DNA of 64,000 nt from Clostridiales bacterium (lineage in GTDB: Bacteria; Bacillota; Clostridia; Peptostreptococcales; Anaerovoracaceae), in the NCBI GenBank assembly GCA_022766365.1, contig JALENW010000024.1:113934-177933 (forward strand), read 5' to 3'. Position 1 is the stretch's first letter; the number at the start of each line of letters is the position of its first letter. The notes below the pieces were generated by a model that saw nothing but the letters and a program-made list of their open reading frames with translations, ran no database searches and was not told the DNA's origin. The translations under genes and the position numbers were made by a program. Below are positions 18,545 to 28,548 of the stretch, piece by piece.

Positions 18545-19105
18545 TTATTTAGCTCTTCCCAGATATTCACCTGATCGTGTATCTATCTGTATTGACTCAC
18601 CTTCGTCGATGAAGATAGGAACTTGTATAACAGCTCCTGTCTCAACTGTTGCAGGTTTGGTAACATTAGTTGCTGTGTCTCCCTTGACACCGGGCTCTGT
18701 CTCAATAACCTTAAGAACAACCGAGTTAGGCGGTTCAACCAGGAACGCAACATCCTTATAGAACTTGATAGTAGCCTCATCATTTTCCCTGAGGTACATG
18801 ATGGCATCCTCCATCTGATCCTTACTGATTGGAATTTGATCATAGGTTTCAGTATCCATGAAGTAATATAAGTCGCCATCGCTGTATAGATACTGCATAA
18901 CTTTCGTCTCTATGTGGGCTTTAGGGAACTTGTCACTTGGATTAAAGGCTTCTTCCCTTGTAGCCCCTGTCAATATATTCTTGTACTTGGTTCTTACAAA
19001 GGCAGCACCTTTACCCGGCTTAACGTGTTGAAAATCTAAAACCACATAAGGTTCTCCGTTAATTTCAAAGGTTATACCCTTTCTAAAATCACCTGCTGAT
19101 ATCAT
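18545..19105 (-). CDS. efp: Translation elongation factor P
   Basis: EF-P relieves ribosome stalling at proline runs. The 186-residue protein has the three-domain beta-barrel length. The loop [13 protein letters not shown] places a lysine at position 32, where family members carry a modified Lys or Arg; no PoxA-type EpmA gene is in the window. The C-terminal domain ends with the usual [12 protein letters not shown]. It has its own sigma-A-type promoter upstream and a terminator downstream, so it is a largely independent unit. Confidence 0.97.
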   Translation of the reverse strand: MISAGDFRKGITFEINGEPYVVLDFQHVKPGKGAAFVRTKYKNILTGATREEAFNPSDKFPKAHIETKVMQYLYSDGDLYYFMDTETYDQIPISKDQMEDAIMYLRENDEATIKFYKDVAFLVEPPNSVVLKVIETEPGVKGDTATNVTKPATVETGAVIQVPIFIDEGESIQIDTRSGEYLGRAK

Positions 19106-19161
19106 ACTATAGTTCTCTCTTTCTTAAATTTCCTTTAAAAACAGGACACTCGTCAACATGT

Positions 19162-19190
19162 ATTATAGCAAAAAACAGTCTGCAGTGCAA
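19162..19190 (-). promoter_or_regulatory. Promoter of efp
   Basis: Minus strand: TTGCAC, 17-base spacer, TATAAT, with an extended -10 TGC. The predicted start is about 50 bases before the efp ATG. Confidence 0.75.
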
Positions 19191-19218
19191 ATTCTGCATA
19201 CATAATTCAAAGCAGAAT
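19191..19218 (-). other. Inverted repeat between ylbF and efp
   Basis: A seven-base inverted repeat (ATTCTGC / GCAGAAT, 14-base loop) lies 13 bases after the ylbF stop and abuts the efp -35 box. It may be a weak ylbF terminator or a regulatory site; there is no clear T-run directly after it. Confidence 0.4.
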
Positions 19219-19231
19219 CCCTGTGTCTTAA

Positions 19232-19585
19232 TTATTTATCAGCGTCAGAACCCTTCTCGCCAATACCCATAACTTCACCTAAGATTTTGTAGACATCATT
19301 CATCATTATCGAGAACCTCATTTCTGCCTGCATATAACGAGCAGCCAGCGGATCCTGCATAATTATTCCATATAGTTCCTGAATCTTTGACTGAAAATCA
19401 CCCTCCGGTTCTTCTCCGGTTAGAGCTTTAGCCTGCATTTCAAGCTGTTTTTGCTGGAAGTCTCCTACGATTTCAGCAAGCTCTTTATTTTGATCCAGAA
19501 CAGATTTCTGAGCTTGATAGTCTTTAAATTCATCTGACTCTCTTATTGCCTGTGCTAATCCGTGTGCCTGATCATAAACATTCAT
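19232..19585 (-). CDS. YlbF/YmcA family protein
   Basis: The 117-residue helical protein begins MNVYDQAHGLAQAIRESDEF, the usual start of the Com_YlbF family, and continues with a long amphipathic helix rich in Gln and Lys. In Bacillus, YlbF, YmcA and YaaT form a complex that steers RNase Y cleavage. This genome window also holds RNase J immediately upstream, which fits an RNA-decay context, but which of the YlbF or YmcA subgroups it belongs to is not clear. GGAGGTG precedes the ATG. Confidence 0.85.
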   Translation of the reverse strand: MNVYDQAHGLAQAIRESDEFKDYQAQKSVLDQNKELAEIVGDFQQKQLEMQAKALTGEEPEGDFQSKIQELYGIIMQDPLAARYMQAEMRFSIMMNDVYKILGEVMGIGEKGSDADK

Positions 19586-19607
19586 GTTTTCACCTCCGTG
19601 TATTTTT

Positions 19608-19636
19608 ATTATCGGTCATATATCATTGAAATGCAA
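19608..19636 (-). promoter_or_regulatory. Promoter of ylbF
   Basis: Minus strand: TTGCAT, 17-base spacer, GATAAT, about 20 bases before the GGAGG of ylbF. Confidence 0.6.
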
Positions 19637-19683
19637 TTCTTTAAAATAGAAATACTTTAATATTAAAATTATATTGTTAATTT

Positions 19684-21372
19684 TTAAATTCTCATAATAA
19701 TCGGAATTATCATTGGTTCTCTCTTGGTCTTTTGGAAAAGGTATTCCCTCATCCGATCTTTAAGCATACCTTTGATTGCATTTTCATCTTGGATACCTTC
19801 GTTAATAGCCGCATTTATTATTTTCTTTGCCTTCGCTTTCATTTCTTCAATAAATATGGCATTTTCTTTAACATAGATAAATCCTCTCGTTATGAGCTCC
19901 GGTCCATACACCAGTTCCTTTGATGAGCTGTCGAGTCCGAGACTGATGGTGATAAGACCCGCTTCGGAAAGTTGTTTCCTCTCTTTAAGAACAACATTCC
20001 CTACATCACCGACGCCAAGTCCATCAACAAGGATATCTTCTGCTGAAGCAACCGCTTCCTTTACAGAAACCTTCTTCTTATCAAGAGTCAGCTGATCTCC
20101 GTTATCGAGTATATGTATATCCTTCCTATTCATTCCAAGGTTCTCTGCAAGTTCAGCATGTTTTATCAGATGTCTGGTCTCACCATGAACAGGCATGAAA
20201 TGTTTCGGTTTGATCAACGAATGAATGATCTTCAGTTCCTCCTGACATGCATGCCCGGAAACATGAATATCCGCTATGTCATGATAAATAACATCTGCTC
20301 CCTTTTCATATAGCCTGTTGACTACATTGGAAACTGTTTTTTCGTTTCCCGGAACCGGAGTAGAAGAAAAAATAACCGTATCATTGGGTTTAATCTTCAC
20401 AGTTTTGTGTTCATCATTTGCCATTCTGGAAAGAGCTGCCATGGGCTCACCCTGGCTTCCCGTAGTTATGACGATAAGTTTCTTATCTTGAATATTTCTC
20501 GTATTCCTCAAATCTACGAAGGAATTTGCAGGTACATTTAAATAACCCAGATTCGTTGCCAGCTTCACAACATTATCCATGCTTCTTCCTGAAACTGCAA
20601 CTTTTCGCCCGTATTTTACTGCTAAATCTATTATTTTTTGAACCCTGTGCACATTTGATGAAAATGTGGCAATTATTATTCTGCCTTCAACCTGTCTGAA
20701 AATACCTTCAAGGGTTTCTCCGACAACTTTCTCGGATCTTGTAAATCCCGGCTTAAGAGCGTTGGTGCTATCCGCAAGAAGAAGATCAACACCTTCTTCA
20801 CCTATCTCTGCCAGTTTACCGAAATCCATCGGTTCTCCATCAACAGGAGTATAGTCGATTTTAAAATCTCCAGTATGAAAAATCTTTGCACAAGGTGTTT
20901 TGATATAAAGTGCTATTGCATCGGCAATGGAATGAGTAGCCCTTATGGTTTCTATCTCGAAAGATCCTATTTTAAACACATCCCCTGCAGAGACAACATG
21001 CTTTTCAGCAGATATTCTATGCTCCTTCAGTTTATTCTCAACAAGGCCCAATGTCAGCTTCGTCCCATAAAGGGGAACCTTTACCATTTTTAGAAGATAA
21101 GGTATCGCACCAATGTGATCTTCGTGACCGTGGGTTATAACAAGTCCCTTTAGTTTATGCTGATTGTCGATGATATATTGAAAGTCGGGAATTACAATAT
21201 CGATTCCTAACATTTCATTTTCCGGGAATGAAAGTCCACAATCTATTATGATCATTTCATCCCCATACTCTATCACCGTCATATTTTTCCCTATTTCGTT
21301 TAACCCCCCAAGGGGTGTAATTTTTACATTTCGAGGGCTATAGGAGTGCCTTTTTTTCATTTGTTTCATCAT
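19684..21372 (-). CDS. rnj: Ribonuclease J
   Basis: RNase J is a metallo-beta-lactamase/beta-CASP enzyme with 5'-3' exonuclease and endonuclease activity in mRNA turnover and rRNA maturation. The metal motif THGHEDHIGA is at 80-89 (His81, His83, Asp85, His86). HTGDFK, the beta-CASP region with TTGSQGEPMAALSRMA, and HVSGHA follow. The length of 562 residues is normal. Several Met codons cluster at the N-terminus, so the exact start (21372 or a few codons later) is uncertain; AGGAGGG favours the first ones. It follows leuS after 37 bases. Confidence 0.95.
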   Translation of the reverse strand: MMKQMKKRHSYSPRNVKITPLGGLNEIGKNMTVIEYGDEMIIIDCGLSFPENEMLGIDIVIPDFQYIIDNQHKLKGLVITHGHEDHIGAIPYLLKMVKVPLYGTKLTLGLVENKLKEHRISAEKHVVSAGDVFKIGSFEIETIRATHSIADAIALYIKTPCAKIFHTGDFKIDYTPVDGEPMDFGKLAEIGEEGVDLLLADSTNALKPGFTRSEKVVGETLEGIFRQVEGRIIIATFSSNVHRVQKIIDLAVKYGRKVAVSGRSMDNVVKLATNLGYLNVPANSFVDLRNTRNIQDKKLIVITTGSQGEPMAALSRMANDEHKTVKIKPNDTVIFSSTPVPGNEKTVSNVVNRLYEKGADVIYHDIADIHVSGHACQEELKIIHSLIKPKHFMPVHGETRHLIKHAELAENLGMNRKDIHILDNGDQLTLDKKKVSVKEAVASAEDILVDGLGVGDVGNVVLKERKQLSEAGLITISLGLDSSSKELVYGPELITRGFIYVKENAIFIEEMKAKAKKIINAAINEGIQDENAIKGMLKDRMREYLFQKTKREPMIIPIIMRI

Positions 21373-21409
21373 CCCTCCTTTTGTTTGTATAACAAAAACA
21401 AATTATCAA

Positions 21410-23914
21410 TTATTTTACAACTATGTTGACAAGTCTTCCCGGGATAGGGATTACCTTGACAATATTCTTATCCTTAATGTGCTCCCTGACAGCTTCATTA
21501 GACATTACAAAAGCCTCAAGTGAATCTTTATCCAAACCGGCATCTACCATGAGTTTCTCTTTGATTTTTCCGTTCACCTGAACAACAATTTCCACCTGAT
21601 CTCTTTCAAGCGCATTCGGATCATAATCAGGCCATTTTACGTGGCACATTCTTCCCATATTAAAACCTTCCCACATTTCTTCTGCAATATGTGGGGTGAA
21701 AGGGTACAACAAGATAATAACAGTTTTAACCGCCTCAAGCAAAAGTTCCAATTTTGCTCCGGCAAGTTCTTTGTACCTGTAACACTGATTAACAAGTTCC
21801 ATAATTGAACTTATAGCCGTATTAAAGTTAAATCTGCCTCCTGCATCTTCAGTGACCTTTTTGATAGCAGCATTCATAACCAGAAGAAGTTCTCTGTCAT
21901 CTGAATTCAATTTCTCCCTGACAGGTTCGTAATGCACGTCAGTGCTTATTTTCGCCTCATGTGCTCTTTTGAGAGTTTCTGAAACAAGTCTGTAAACCCT
22001 ATTCAAGAATCTATAGCTTCCCTCTACTCCTTCATCAGACCAATCCAGTTCTTTCTCAGGAGGAGCAGCGAACAGAATAAACAGGCGAGCTGTGTCTGCA
22101 CCATATTTTGTAATGATTTCATCAGGTGCAACGACATTACCGATGGACTTGCTCATCTTCTTACCGTCTTTATTAACCATGCCTTGAGTTAAAAGGTTAG
22201 TGAAAGGCTCATCGTGAGAAGCTAGTCCCATATCCTTGAATACCTTCTGAAAAAATCTTGCATACATCAGGTGCAAAATAGCATGCTCAACTCCGCCTAT
22301 GTACTGATCTACTGCCATCCAGTAATCTGTCTTCTCTTTCGAGAAAGGTATATCTTCGTTTTCAGGATCGCAGAACCTGAGAAAATACCATGAAGAATCA
22401 AGGAAAGTATCCATGGTATCAAGTTCTCTTTTGGCATTACATCCACAAACAGGACATTTGCAGTTAACAAAACTCTCGGATGTAGCCAGTGGAGATTCTC
22501 CCTTGCCGGTAAATTCTACATCTTTTGGAAGCAGTACGGGCAGATTTTCTTCCTTCTCAGGTACCCAACCGCAATTCGGACAATTTATCATTGGAATAGG
22601 AGTACCCCAATATCTCTGCCTTGAAATCAGCCAATCTCTCAGTCTGTAATTAACAGTTTTCTTTCCTATCCCTTTCGCTTCCAGACAAGAAATCATTTTT
22701 TGAATAGCTTCTCTATTGTCAAGGCCATTGAATTCTCCGGAGTTTATAATCGTACCCTCTGCTTCAAATGATTTTGAAAGATTATTAACATCAATTTCAG
22801 GGTCATCACTATCGACAACCGGTATTATTTCCAGATTAAATTTCCTGGCAAAATCGAAGTCTCTCTGATCGTGAGCAGGAACAGCCATTATAGCACCTGT
22901 CCCATAGCCCATAAGAACGTAATCGGAAATAAAGATCGGAATCTCCTTGCCGTTTATCGGATTAATTGCATATCTTCCTATAAAAACGCCGGTCTTTTCA
23001 CCAACAGTTGAGGAACGCTCTATATCATTTTTGTGTGAAACTTCTTCAATATAGTCAAGGGCAGCTTTCTCTTCGGGCAGACCGTAAATAAGATCCTTAA
23101 CATATGGATGCTCAGGAGCTAAAACCATGTACGTGACGCCATACAGAGTATCGGCTCGTGTTGTAAATACATCCAGCTTTTCAGAGAAATCTACTATATC
23201 AAATGTTATCTGTGCCCCTATGGATTTACCTATCCAATTTCTCTGCATTATCTTAACTTTATCCGGCCAGTTTTCCAGTTTGTCCAGATCTGCAAGCAAT
23301 CTGTCTGCATAGTCAGTAATCCTGAGATACCATTGCGAAAGGTTCTTTTTCCCCACCTGTGACTTACATCGTTCGCACTCTCCATTTACCACCTGCTCAT
23401 TAGCCAGTACAGTTTTGCAGCTGGGACACCAGTTAACAGGGTTCTCTTTTTTGTATGCTAGCCCTCTTTTGTAAAACTGTATGAAAATCCACTGCATCCA
23501 TTTATAGTACTCAGGTCTGCATGTGCTAACTTCTCTATCCCAATCATAGGCAAATCCCAGTTTATCAAGTTGCTGTTCCATTTCTTTGATATTGGATTCT
23601 GTCCATGCTTCAGGTTCTGCATTATTTTTAATTGCAGCGTTTTCTGCCGGAAGACCGAATGAGTCAAACCCCATAGGGTGAAGGACATTAAAACCCTGCA
23701 TTTTTTTAATTCTGGCTATTGCATCACCAATGGAATAGTTCCTCACATGTCCCATATGAAGCTTACCTGATGGATATGGAAACATTTCCAGAACATAATA
23801 TTTATCCCTGTTAAAATCATCATATGTTTTAAAACTCTTTTCGTCTTTCCATATTTTTTGCCACTTGGCTTCGATTGTTTTGAAATCATACCTGTTATCT
23901 CTGTGATCATTCAT
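21410..23914 (-). CDS. leuS: Leucyl-tRNA synthetase
   Basis: This class Ia synthetase has 834 residues. The HIGH-type motif is HMGH at 53-56 in FPYPSGKLHMGHVRN, and KMSKS occurs in GKKMSKSIGN. A CPSC...CERC zinc knuckle and a second zinc-ribbon insertion (CPNC...CPVCGC) are present, as is the CP1 editing domain with TRADTLYGVTYMVLAPEHP. It charges the two tRNA-Leu species encoded at about 36 kb. The gene is preceded by rsfS (33-base gap) and followed by rnj. Confidence 0.98.
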   Translation of the reverse strand: MNDHRDNRYDFKTIEAKWQKIWKDEKSFKTYDDFNRDKYYVLEMFPYPSGKLHMGHVRNYSIGDAIARIKKMQGFNVLHPMGFDSFGLPAENAAIKNNAEPEAWTESNIKEMEQQLDKLGFAYDWDREVSTCRPEYYKWMQWIFIQFYKRGLAYKKENPVNWCPSCKTVLANEQVVNGECERCKSQVGKKNLSQWYLRITDYADRLLADLDKLENWPDKVKIMQRNWIGKSIGAQITFDIVDFSEKLDVFTTRADTLYGVTYMVLAPEHPYVKDLIYGLPEEKAALDYIEEVSHKNDIERSSTVGEKTGVFIGRYAINPINGKEIPIFISDYVLMGYGTGAIMAVPAHDQRDFDFARKFNLEIIPVVDSDDPEIDVNNLSKSFEAEGTIINSGEFNGLDNREAIQKMISCLEAKGIGKKTVNYRLRDWLISRQRYWGTPIPMINCPNCGWVPEKEENLPVLLPKDVEFTGKGESPLATSESFVNCKCPVCGCNAKRELDTMDTFLDSSWYFLRFCDPENEDIPFSKEKTDYWMAVDQYIGGVEHAILHLMYARFFQKVFKDMGLASHDEPFTNLLTQGMVNKDGKKMSKSIGNVVAPDEIITKYGADTARLFILFAAPPEKELDWSDEGVEGSYRFLNRVYRLVSETLKRAHEAKISTDVHYEPVREKLNSDDRELLLVMNAAIKKVTEDAGGRFNFNTAISSIMELVNQCYRYKELAGAKLELLLEAVKTVIILLYPFTPHIAEEMWEGFNMGRMCHVKWPDYDPNALERDQVEIVVQVNGKIKEKLMVDAGLDKDSLEAFVMSNEAVREHIKDKNIVKVIPIPGRLVNIVVK

Positions 23915-23947
23915 ATGTATCTTTAACCTTTCAATTTATTTATCTGT

Positions 23948-24298
23948 CTATATCATTTTTTTAATATCAACGGTGTCACAATCACCCCACACTCTCTCGA
24001 TATTGTATCGTTCCCTTGCATCTTCTGTCAGCACATTAACAACGACATCTGCATAGTCCATCAGCAACCAATCAGAATTCTGTTTACCTTCAACAGCTTT
24101 CGGCAAGACTTCATTTTCTGCAAGCTTGTCTTCAATATCATTCACAAGCGAATTTAATTGTCTGAGCGACCCTCCACTGGCTAAAATCAGGTAGTCCGTA
24201 AACGATGACTTCCTGCTTACGTCTATCACTACAATATTTGTTGCCTTCTTATCGCTGAGAATTTTTACGATAATCTCAACAAGTTTAAAATTCTCCAT
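23948..24298 (-). CDS. rsfS: Ribosomal silencing factor RsfS
   Basis: RsfS binds L14 on the large subunit and blocks subunit joining when nutrients are low. The 116-residue protein shows DVSRKSSFTDYLILASG, then EGKQNSDWLLMDYADVVVNVL and the Arg-Tyr near the C-terminus, all typical. It follows yqeK after 15 bases; the order nadD-yqeK-rsfS-leuS is a common Bacillota arrangement. Confidence 0.96.
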   Translation of the reverse strand: MENFKLVEIIVKILSDKKATNIVVIDVSRKSSFTDYLILASGGSLRQLNSLVNDIEDKLAENEVLPKAVEGKQNSDWLLMDYADVVVNVLTEDARERYNIERVWGDCDTVDIKKMI

Positions 24299-24313
24299 TT
24301 ATACCTCTTTTCT

Positions 24314-24886
24314 TTAAAGTTTGCTTTTGAAAAAATCCAGGGCATCCAATGTGTCCTTGTCTACTTTTTCTCCTTTGCTCTCAAGTGATTTTTTGATGTA
24401 TTCCAGAATAAAAACACAAACTCCGTCCAAATCATCAAATGCTTGTCTGCGAAGTTTAGAAGCTTCTTTGTATGTTCTTCCCTCTTCACACGTATCTGCC
24501 ACGAAGATGATTTTTTCCAGCAGACTCATTCCGGCTCTTCCTGTAGTATGATAAGAAATTGCATTTAATATATCAGCATCAGTAATATTAAAATCTTCCT
24601 TGGCTGATATGGCAGCCAGTTTGCTGTGTGCCAGATTCTGATTATCTATGTACTTATTATCAAGCGCATATCTCTTCACTAATTCATTAGATTCTGATCT
24701 TGAGATTGTCTTTTCGTAGTCATGTAACAATGAAGCAATCCATGCTTTTTGAGGATCAGCACCATAATGCTTGGAAAGCTCGACAGATAGCTTGCAAACG
24801 CCCATAGTATGGATAAACCTCTTGGAGGTGATATGTTGTTTGACTTTATTCAAAAGTGTATCGTTACCTATATAGTGCATATTCAT
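24314..24886 (-). CDS. yqeK: HD-domain hydrolase YqeK (probable symmetrical Ap4A hydrolase)
   Basis: The protein has an HD fold with His in RFIHTMGV, the HD pair in SLLHDYEK and a later His in LAHSKLAA and SYHTTGRAGMS. Family members split Ap4A into two ADP. I place the start at the ATG at 24886, overlapping the end of nadD by 23 bases; no strong ribosome-binding site is visible, so translation may be coupled. An in-frame TTG at 24916 and an ATG at 24880 are alternatives. The expected partner context with nadD and rsfS is intact. Confidence 0.9.
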   Translation of the reverse strand: MNMHYIGNDTLLNKVKQHITSKRFIHTMGVCKLSVELSKHYGADPQKAWIASLLHDYEKTISRSESNELVKRYALDNKYIDNQNLAHSKLAAISAKEDFNITDADILNAISYHTTGRAGMSLLEKIIFVADTCEEGRTYKEASKLRRQAFDDLDGVCVFILEYIKKSLESKGEKVDKDTLDALDFFKSKL

Positions 24887-25466
24887 CAATATACTTTTCA
24901 ATTTCCCCGGGCACAAGATTGTGAATGCTCATACCTAATTTCAACTTTTCTTTAATTTCTGTAGAAGATACCTCCAGTATCGGATTGGTTAACAAAATAA
25001 TTTCTGTTAAATATGAATCAACATAGTGCTTGATTTTTTCATTTAAAACATCTCCATCAATACCGGGTCGGTTTGCCACTATAAAGTCCGTACTTTCAAG
25101 TAGCATTTTCCCTTTATACCAATTCTCCACTGTTACCAAAGCATCCGATCCGCATATGAAATATATTTTGTCATCCGGATAAAGTTTTCGAAAAGTCTCC
25201 ATGGTATCATATGTATAAGACACATTATCCGTATCTATTTCAAGCCTGGAAACAGAAAAATCAGGATGGTTTTTGACAAAAGCTTCCAACATATTTATTC
25301 TATGTATTTCTTCAACCATTTCACGGTTGATTTTGAAAGGGGAAACATTTGCCGGCAGAAGTATGAGCTCGTCTAAACCTACTTCCTCGATGCTACGCTC
25401 TCCAATTGACACATGTCCAAGATGGAAGGGATCAAAAGTGCCTCCCAAAATTCCTATTTTTTTCAT
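24864..25466 (-). CDS. nadD: Nicotinate-nucleotide adenylyltransferase
   Basis: NadD makes deamido-NAD from nicotinate mononucleotide and ATP. The nucleotidyltransferase motif GGTFDPFHLGH is at 9-19, and the second signature occurs as EVSSTEIKEKLKLG near the C-terminus. The 200-residue length is normal. It starts one base after the aspS stop region and overlaps yqeK. NAD made here would be phosphorylated by the NAD kinase encoded later in the window. Confidence 0.95.
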   Translation of the reverse strand: MKKIGILGGTFDPFHLGHVSIGERSIEEVGLDELILLPANVSPFKINREMVEEIHRINMLEAFVKNHPDFSVSRLEIDTDNVSYTYDTMETFRKLYPDDKIYFICGSDALVTVENWYKGKMLLESTDFIVANRPGIDGDVLNEKIKHYVDSYLTEIILLTNPILEVSSTEIKEKLKLGMSIHNLVPGEIEKYIDEYALYR

Positions 25467-25467
25467 T

Positions 25468-27237
25468 TTATATTCCGATGTCCAACTTCAAACCAAGTTC
25501 TCTCAGCTGTTCATTTGAAGCAATTCCAGGTGCTTCACTGACCATGCACTGAGCATTTTGATTCTTCGGAAATGCTATTACCTCTCTGATGCTGTCCTCT
25601 CCTGCAAGCAACATAGCCATCCTGTCCAGGCCATATGCTATACCACCGTGTGGTGGAACGCCGTATTTGAGTGCTTCCAGGAAGAAGCCGAACTTTTCTT
25701 CACATTCCTCTTGAGTCAGCCCTAACGTTTTGAACATAATCTTCTGTACTTCCTGATCATGGATTCTTATGCTTCCTCCGCCGAGTTCAAATCCGTTTAA
25801 AACTATATCGTATGCATTCGCCTTGACTGATTTCGGATCTGATTCCATCTTATCCACATCTTCCATCTTAGGACTTGTAAACGGATGATGCATGGCTTTC
25901 AGCTCTCCTTCTTCATTTTCTTCAAACAGCGGAAAATCTACAACCCAAAGAAAATTATACTTACTGTTGTCTAGAAGTCCCATTTCTTCGGCGATATGCC
26001 TTCGTAGAAAACCCAGGCCGTTGAGAACGTGCTTACAAGTATCAGCGGCTATCAGAATAAGATCCCCCGGTACAGCATCCATCGCTTTAACAATTTCTCC
26101 CAACTTTTCCTGATCAAAAAATTTGTTCACTGAAGAATTAATATTATTTTCTTCAGGTTTAATCCATACAAGTCCTCTCAGACCATATGTTTTTACAAGA
26201 TCAGTCAGCTTGTCGATGGCCTTTCTGCTGTATTTGGATCCTCCCTTTTGAATACAGATACCGCTGATCAATCCGCCGGACTCCAAACAATCATTAAAGA
26301 GTTTAAATTCGGTACCCCTGACAATCTCATTCAGCTTTACAAGCTTGTAGCCAAATCTGGTATCAGGCTTATCGGATCCGTATGTATTCATAGCTTCTTC
26401 GTAGCTGAGCCTTGGTAAAGGAGTTTCTATTTCAACATTCATTACAGTTTTCATGAGATATTTAAGATAACCCTCCTGCATGGTTATTATATCTTCCTGA
26501 TCAGCAAATGACATCTCCATATCAATCTGGGTAAATTCAGGCTGCCTGTCTGCTCTGAGGTCCTCATCTCTGAAACATTTTGCTATTTGAATATATCTAT
26601 CGGTTCCGCCCACCATGAGGAGCTGTTTGAACATCTGAGGCGACTGTGGCAATGCATAAAAACTTCCTTTATTTATCCTGCTGGGCACAAGGTAATCCCT
26701 TGCGCCTTCAGGGGTAGGTTTTATGAGCATCGGTGTTTCTACCTCTGTAAAACCTTCCTTATCAAAATAATCCCTTGTAGCTTTAGTAATCCTATGTCTT
26801 AGCGTTAGATTATTTTGCATATGTTGTTTTCTCAAATCAAGGTATCTGTATTTAAGTCGCAAAGCATCTGAAACCTGATCATCATCTTTAACATAAATCG
26901 GAGGAGTCTCTGACTTAGAGTATACCGAAAGTTCTCGGACGATAACCTCTACATCTCCCGTTGGTATGTTAGGATTTTTCGAGGATCTCTCGACAACTTT
27001 TCCCCTGATACCGACTACATATTCGTTTCTCAGATGTGATGCAGCTGAAATCAGATCTTCCGGCGAACTGTCGGGAAAAGTTATCTGGCTTATCCCTGTT
27101 TTGTCCCTTAAGTCTATAAATATCAGGCCTCCCAGATTTCTATAGCTTGCTACCCAGCCGTTCAAGACAACTTCTTCTCCTATATTCTCACTTCTAAGAT
27201 CTCCACACATATGAGTTCTCTTAAGCAACTCCTTCAT
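25468..27237 (-). CDS. aspS: Aspartyl-tRNA synthetase
   Basis: A bacterial-type class IIb synthetase of 589 residues. It has the N-terminal OB anticodon-binding domain (GWVASYRNLGGLIFIDLRD), motif 2 around FRDEDLRADRQPEFTQID, the bacterial GAD insertion in the middle, and motif 3 GIAYGLDRMAML. The length and insertion argue for the bacterial AspRS; whether it is discriminating or also charges tRNA-Asn cannot be decided here. It follows hisS after 32 bases, the same pair order as in Bacillus. Confidence 0.97.
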   Translation of the reverse strand: MKELLKRTHMCGDLRSENIGEEVVLNGWVASYRNLGGLIFIDLRDKTGISQITFPDSSPEDLISAASHLRNEYVVGIRGKVVERSSKNPNIPTGDVEVIVRELSVYSKSETPPIYVKDDDQVSDALRLKYRYLDLRKQHMQNNLTLRHRITKATRDYFDKEGFTEVETPMLIKPTPEGARDYLVPSRINKGSFYALPQSPQMFKQLLMVGGTDRYIQIAKCFRDEDLRADRQPEFTQIDMEMSFADQEDIITMQEGYLKYLMKTVMNVEIETPLPRLSYEEAMNTYGSDKPDTRFGYKLVKLNEIVRGTEFKLFNDCLESGGLISGICIQKGGSKYSRKAIDKLTDLVKTYGLRGLVWIKPEENNINSSVNKFFDQEKLGEIVKAMDAVPGDLILIAADTCKHVLNGLGFLRRHIAEEMGLLDNSKYNFLWVVDFPLFEENEEGELKAMHHPFTSPKMEDVDKMESDPKSVKANAYDIVLNGFELGGGSIRIHDQEVQKIMFKTLGLTQEECEEKFGFFLEALKYGVPPHGGIAYGLDRMAMLLAGEDSIREVIAFPKNQNAQCMVSEAPGIASNEQLRELGLKLDIGI

Positions 27238-27269
27238 ACTTTCAAGTCTCTCCTTCCAATTTCGGATTA

Positions 27270-28529
27270 TTATTCCCTGCCGATGAAAAAATCTACAAGT
27301 TCTTCTGCTTTGATTTTAGTCTGCTCCGAGGTTGCCATTTCTTTTATAGACAACTCACCGGTATCCATCTCATCTTCTCCAATAACAATGGTATACAGAG
27401 CCCCTATTCTTCCGGCATACTTAAACTGTCCTTTCACATTCCTTGCCAGAGTATCCATTTCCGCCTTAATACCCTGACTTCTCAGATAAGTAAGCAGACC
27501 GAGACTGTATTTTTTCGCTTTATCTCCAATATATACAATAAAAGCTTCTATAGGATCCGGCTTCTTGATTTCTGTGTTACAATACTCCATCAACATGAGA
27601 AGTCGCTCTATGCCAAGTCCAAATCCTACCCCGGGAATGGGAGGTCCGCCGATTTCCTCAATAAGATGGTCGTATCTTCCTCCTCCGCAAATTGTACCCT
27701 GAGCCCCAAGACTGGTGGTTACAAACTCAAATGCCGTTTTGGTGTAATAGTCAAGTCCCCTTACAATTTTCGGATCTATCGTAAATTCTATATCCATGGC
27801 TTTTAAGTTTTCCTGCAGCTGATCAAATGCCTCTTTGCAATCATCGCAAAGATAGTCTAACATCATCGGAGCTCCTGCCACAAGTTCTTGACACACAGGA
27901 GATTTACAATCCAAAATTCTCATTGGATTTTTCTCATACCTGACTTTGCATGTTTCGCAGAGCCTATCATATTTCGAAGTCAAAAATTTCTTTAATGCTT
28001 CTCTGTGTGCCTTCCTGCACACAGGACATCCCACACTGTTTATCCTCAGTTCAACATCTTTAATGTCCATTTTTTTAAGAAAGTCATGAGCTAGAGAAAT
28101 AACCTCAGCATCTGCCATCATATCATCAGTCCCAAAGACTTCTATTCCAAACTGGTGGAAAGCCCTGAGCCTTCCTGATTGGGGATTTTCATATCTGAAA
28201 CACGGAGTGTTGTAATAATATTTGGTCGGTTGTATCTCGGCATACTGTTTGTGCTCGATAAATGCTCGGACAGTTGGAGATGTTCCCTCAGGTTTTAGAG
28301 TGATACTTCTATTTCCCATATCTTTAAAGGTGTACATCTCCTTGTTCACGATATCTGTTGTGTCTCCAACGCCTCTTACAAATAAGTCTGTATGTTCAAA
28401 GACGGGTGTTCGAATTTCCTCAAACCCGTATAAATTGCACATCTTTGCAAATTCATTCTCAACATATTGCCATTTATAGCTCTCTTCAGGCAATACATCC
28501 TTTGTGCCCCTGGGCGCATTTGTAAGCAT
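27270..28529 (-). CDS. hisS: Histidyl-tRNA synthetase
   Basis: This class IIa synthetase has about 419 residues from the start I chose, the ATG at 28529, which has a near-perfect AGGAGG seven bases upstream; an upstream in-frame extension would overlap hemZ and lacks a site. The N-terminus reads APRGTKDVLPEE. Motif 2 is YNTPCFRYENPQSGRLRAFHQ and includes FRYE; the histidine motifs are GLDYYTKTAFEF and the GGGRYD loop. A CPVC and CETC cysteine set occurs in the insertion domain. It lies between hemZ and aspS. Confidence 0.96.
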   Translation of the reverse strand: MLTNAPRGTKDVLPEESYKWQYVENEFAKMCNLYGFEEIRTPVFEHTDLFVRGVGDTTDIVNKEMYTFKDMGNRSITLKPEGTSPTVRAFIEHKQYAEIQPTKYYYNTPCFRYENPQSGRLRAFHQFGIEVFGTDDMMADAEVISLAHDFLKKMDIKDVELRINSVGCPVCRKAHREALKKFLTSKYDRLCETCKVRYEKNPMRILDCKSPVCQELVAGAPMMLDYLCDDCKEAFDQLQENLKAMDIEFTIDPKIVRGLDYYTKTAFEFVTTSLGAQGTICGGGRYDHLIEEIGGPPIPGVGFGLGIERLLMLMEYCNTEIKKPDPIEAFIVYIGDKAKKYSLGLLTYLRSQGIKAEMDTLARNVKGQFKYAGRIGALYTIVIGEDEMDTGELSIKEMATSEQTKIKAEELVDFFIGRE

Positions 28530-28548
28530 TTGCTCTCCTCCTCTCAAA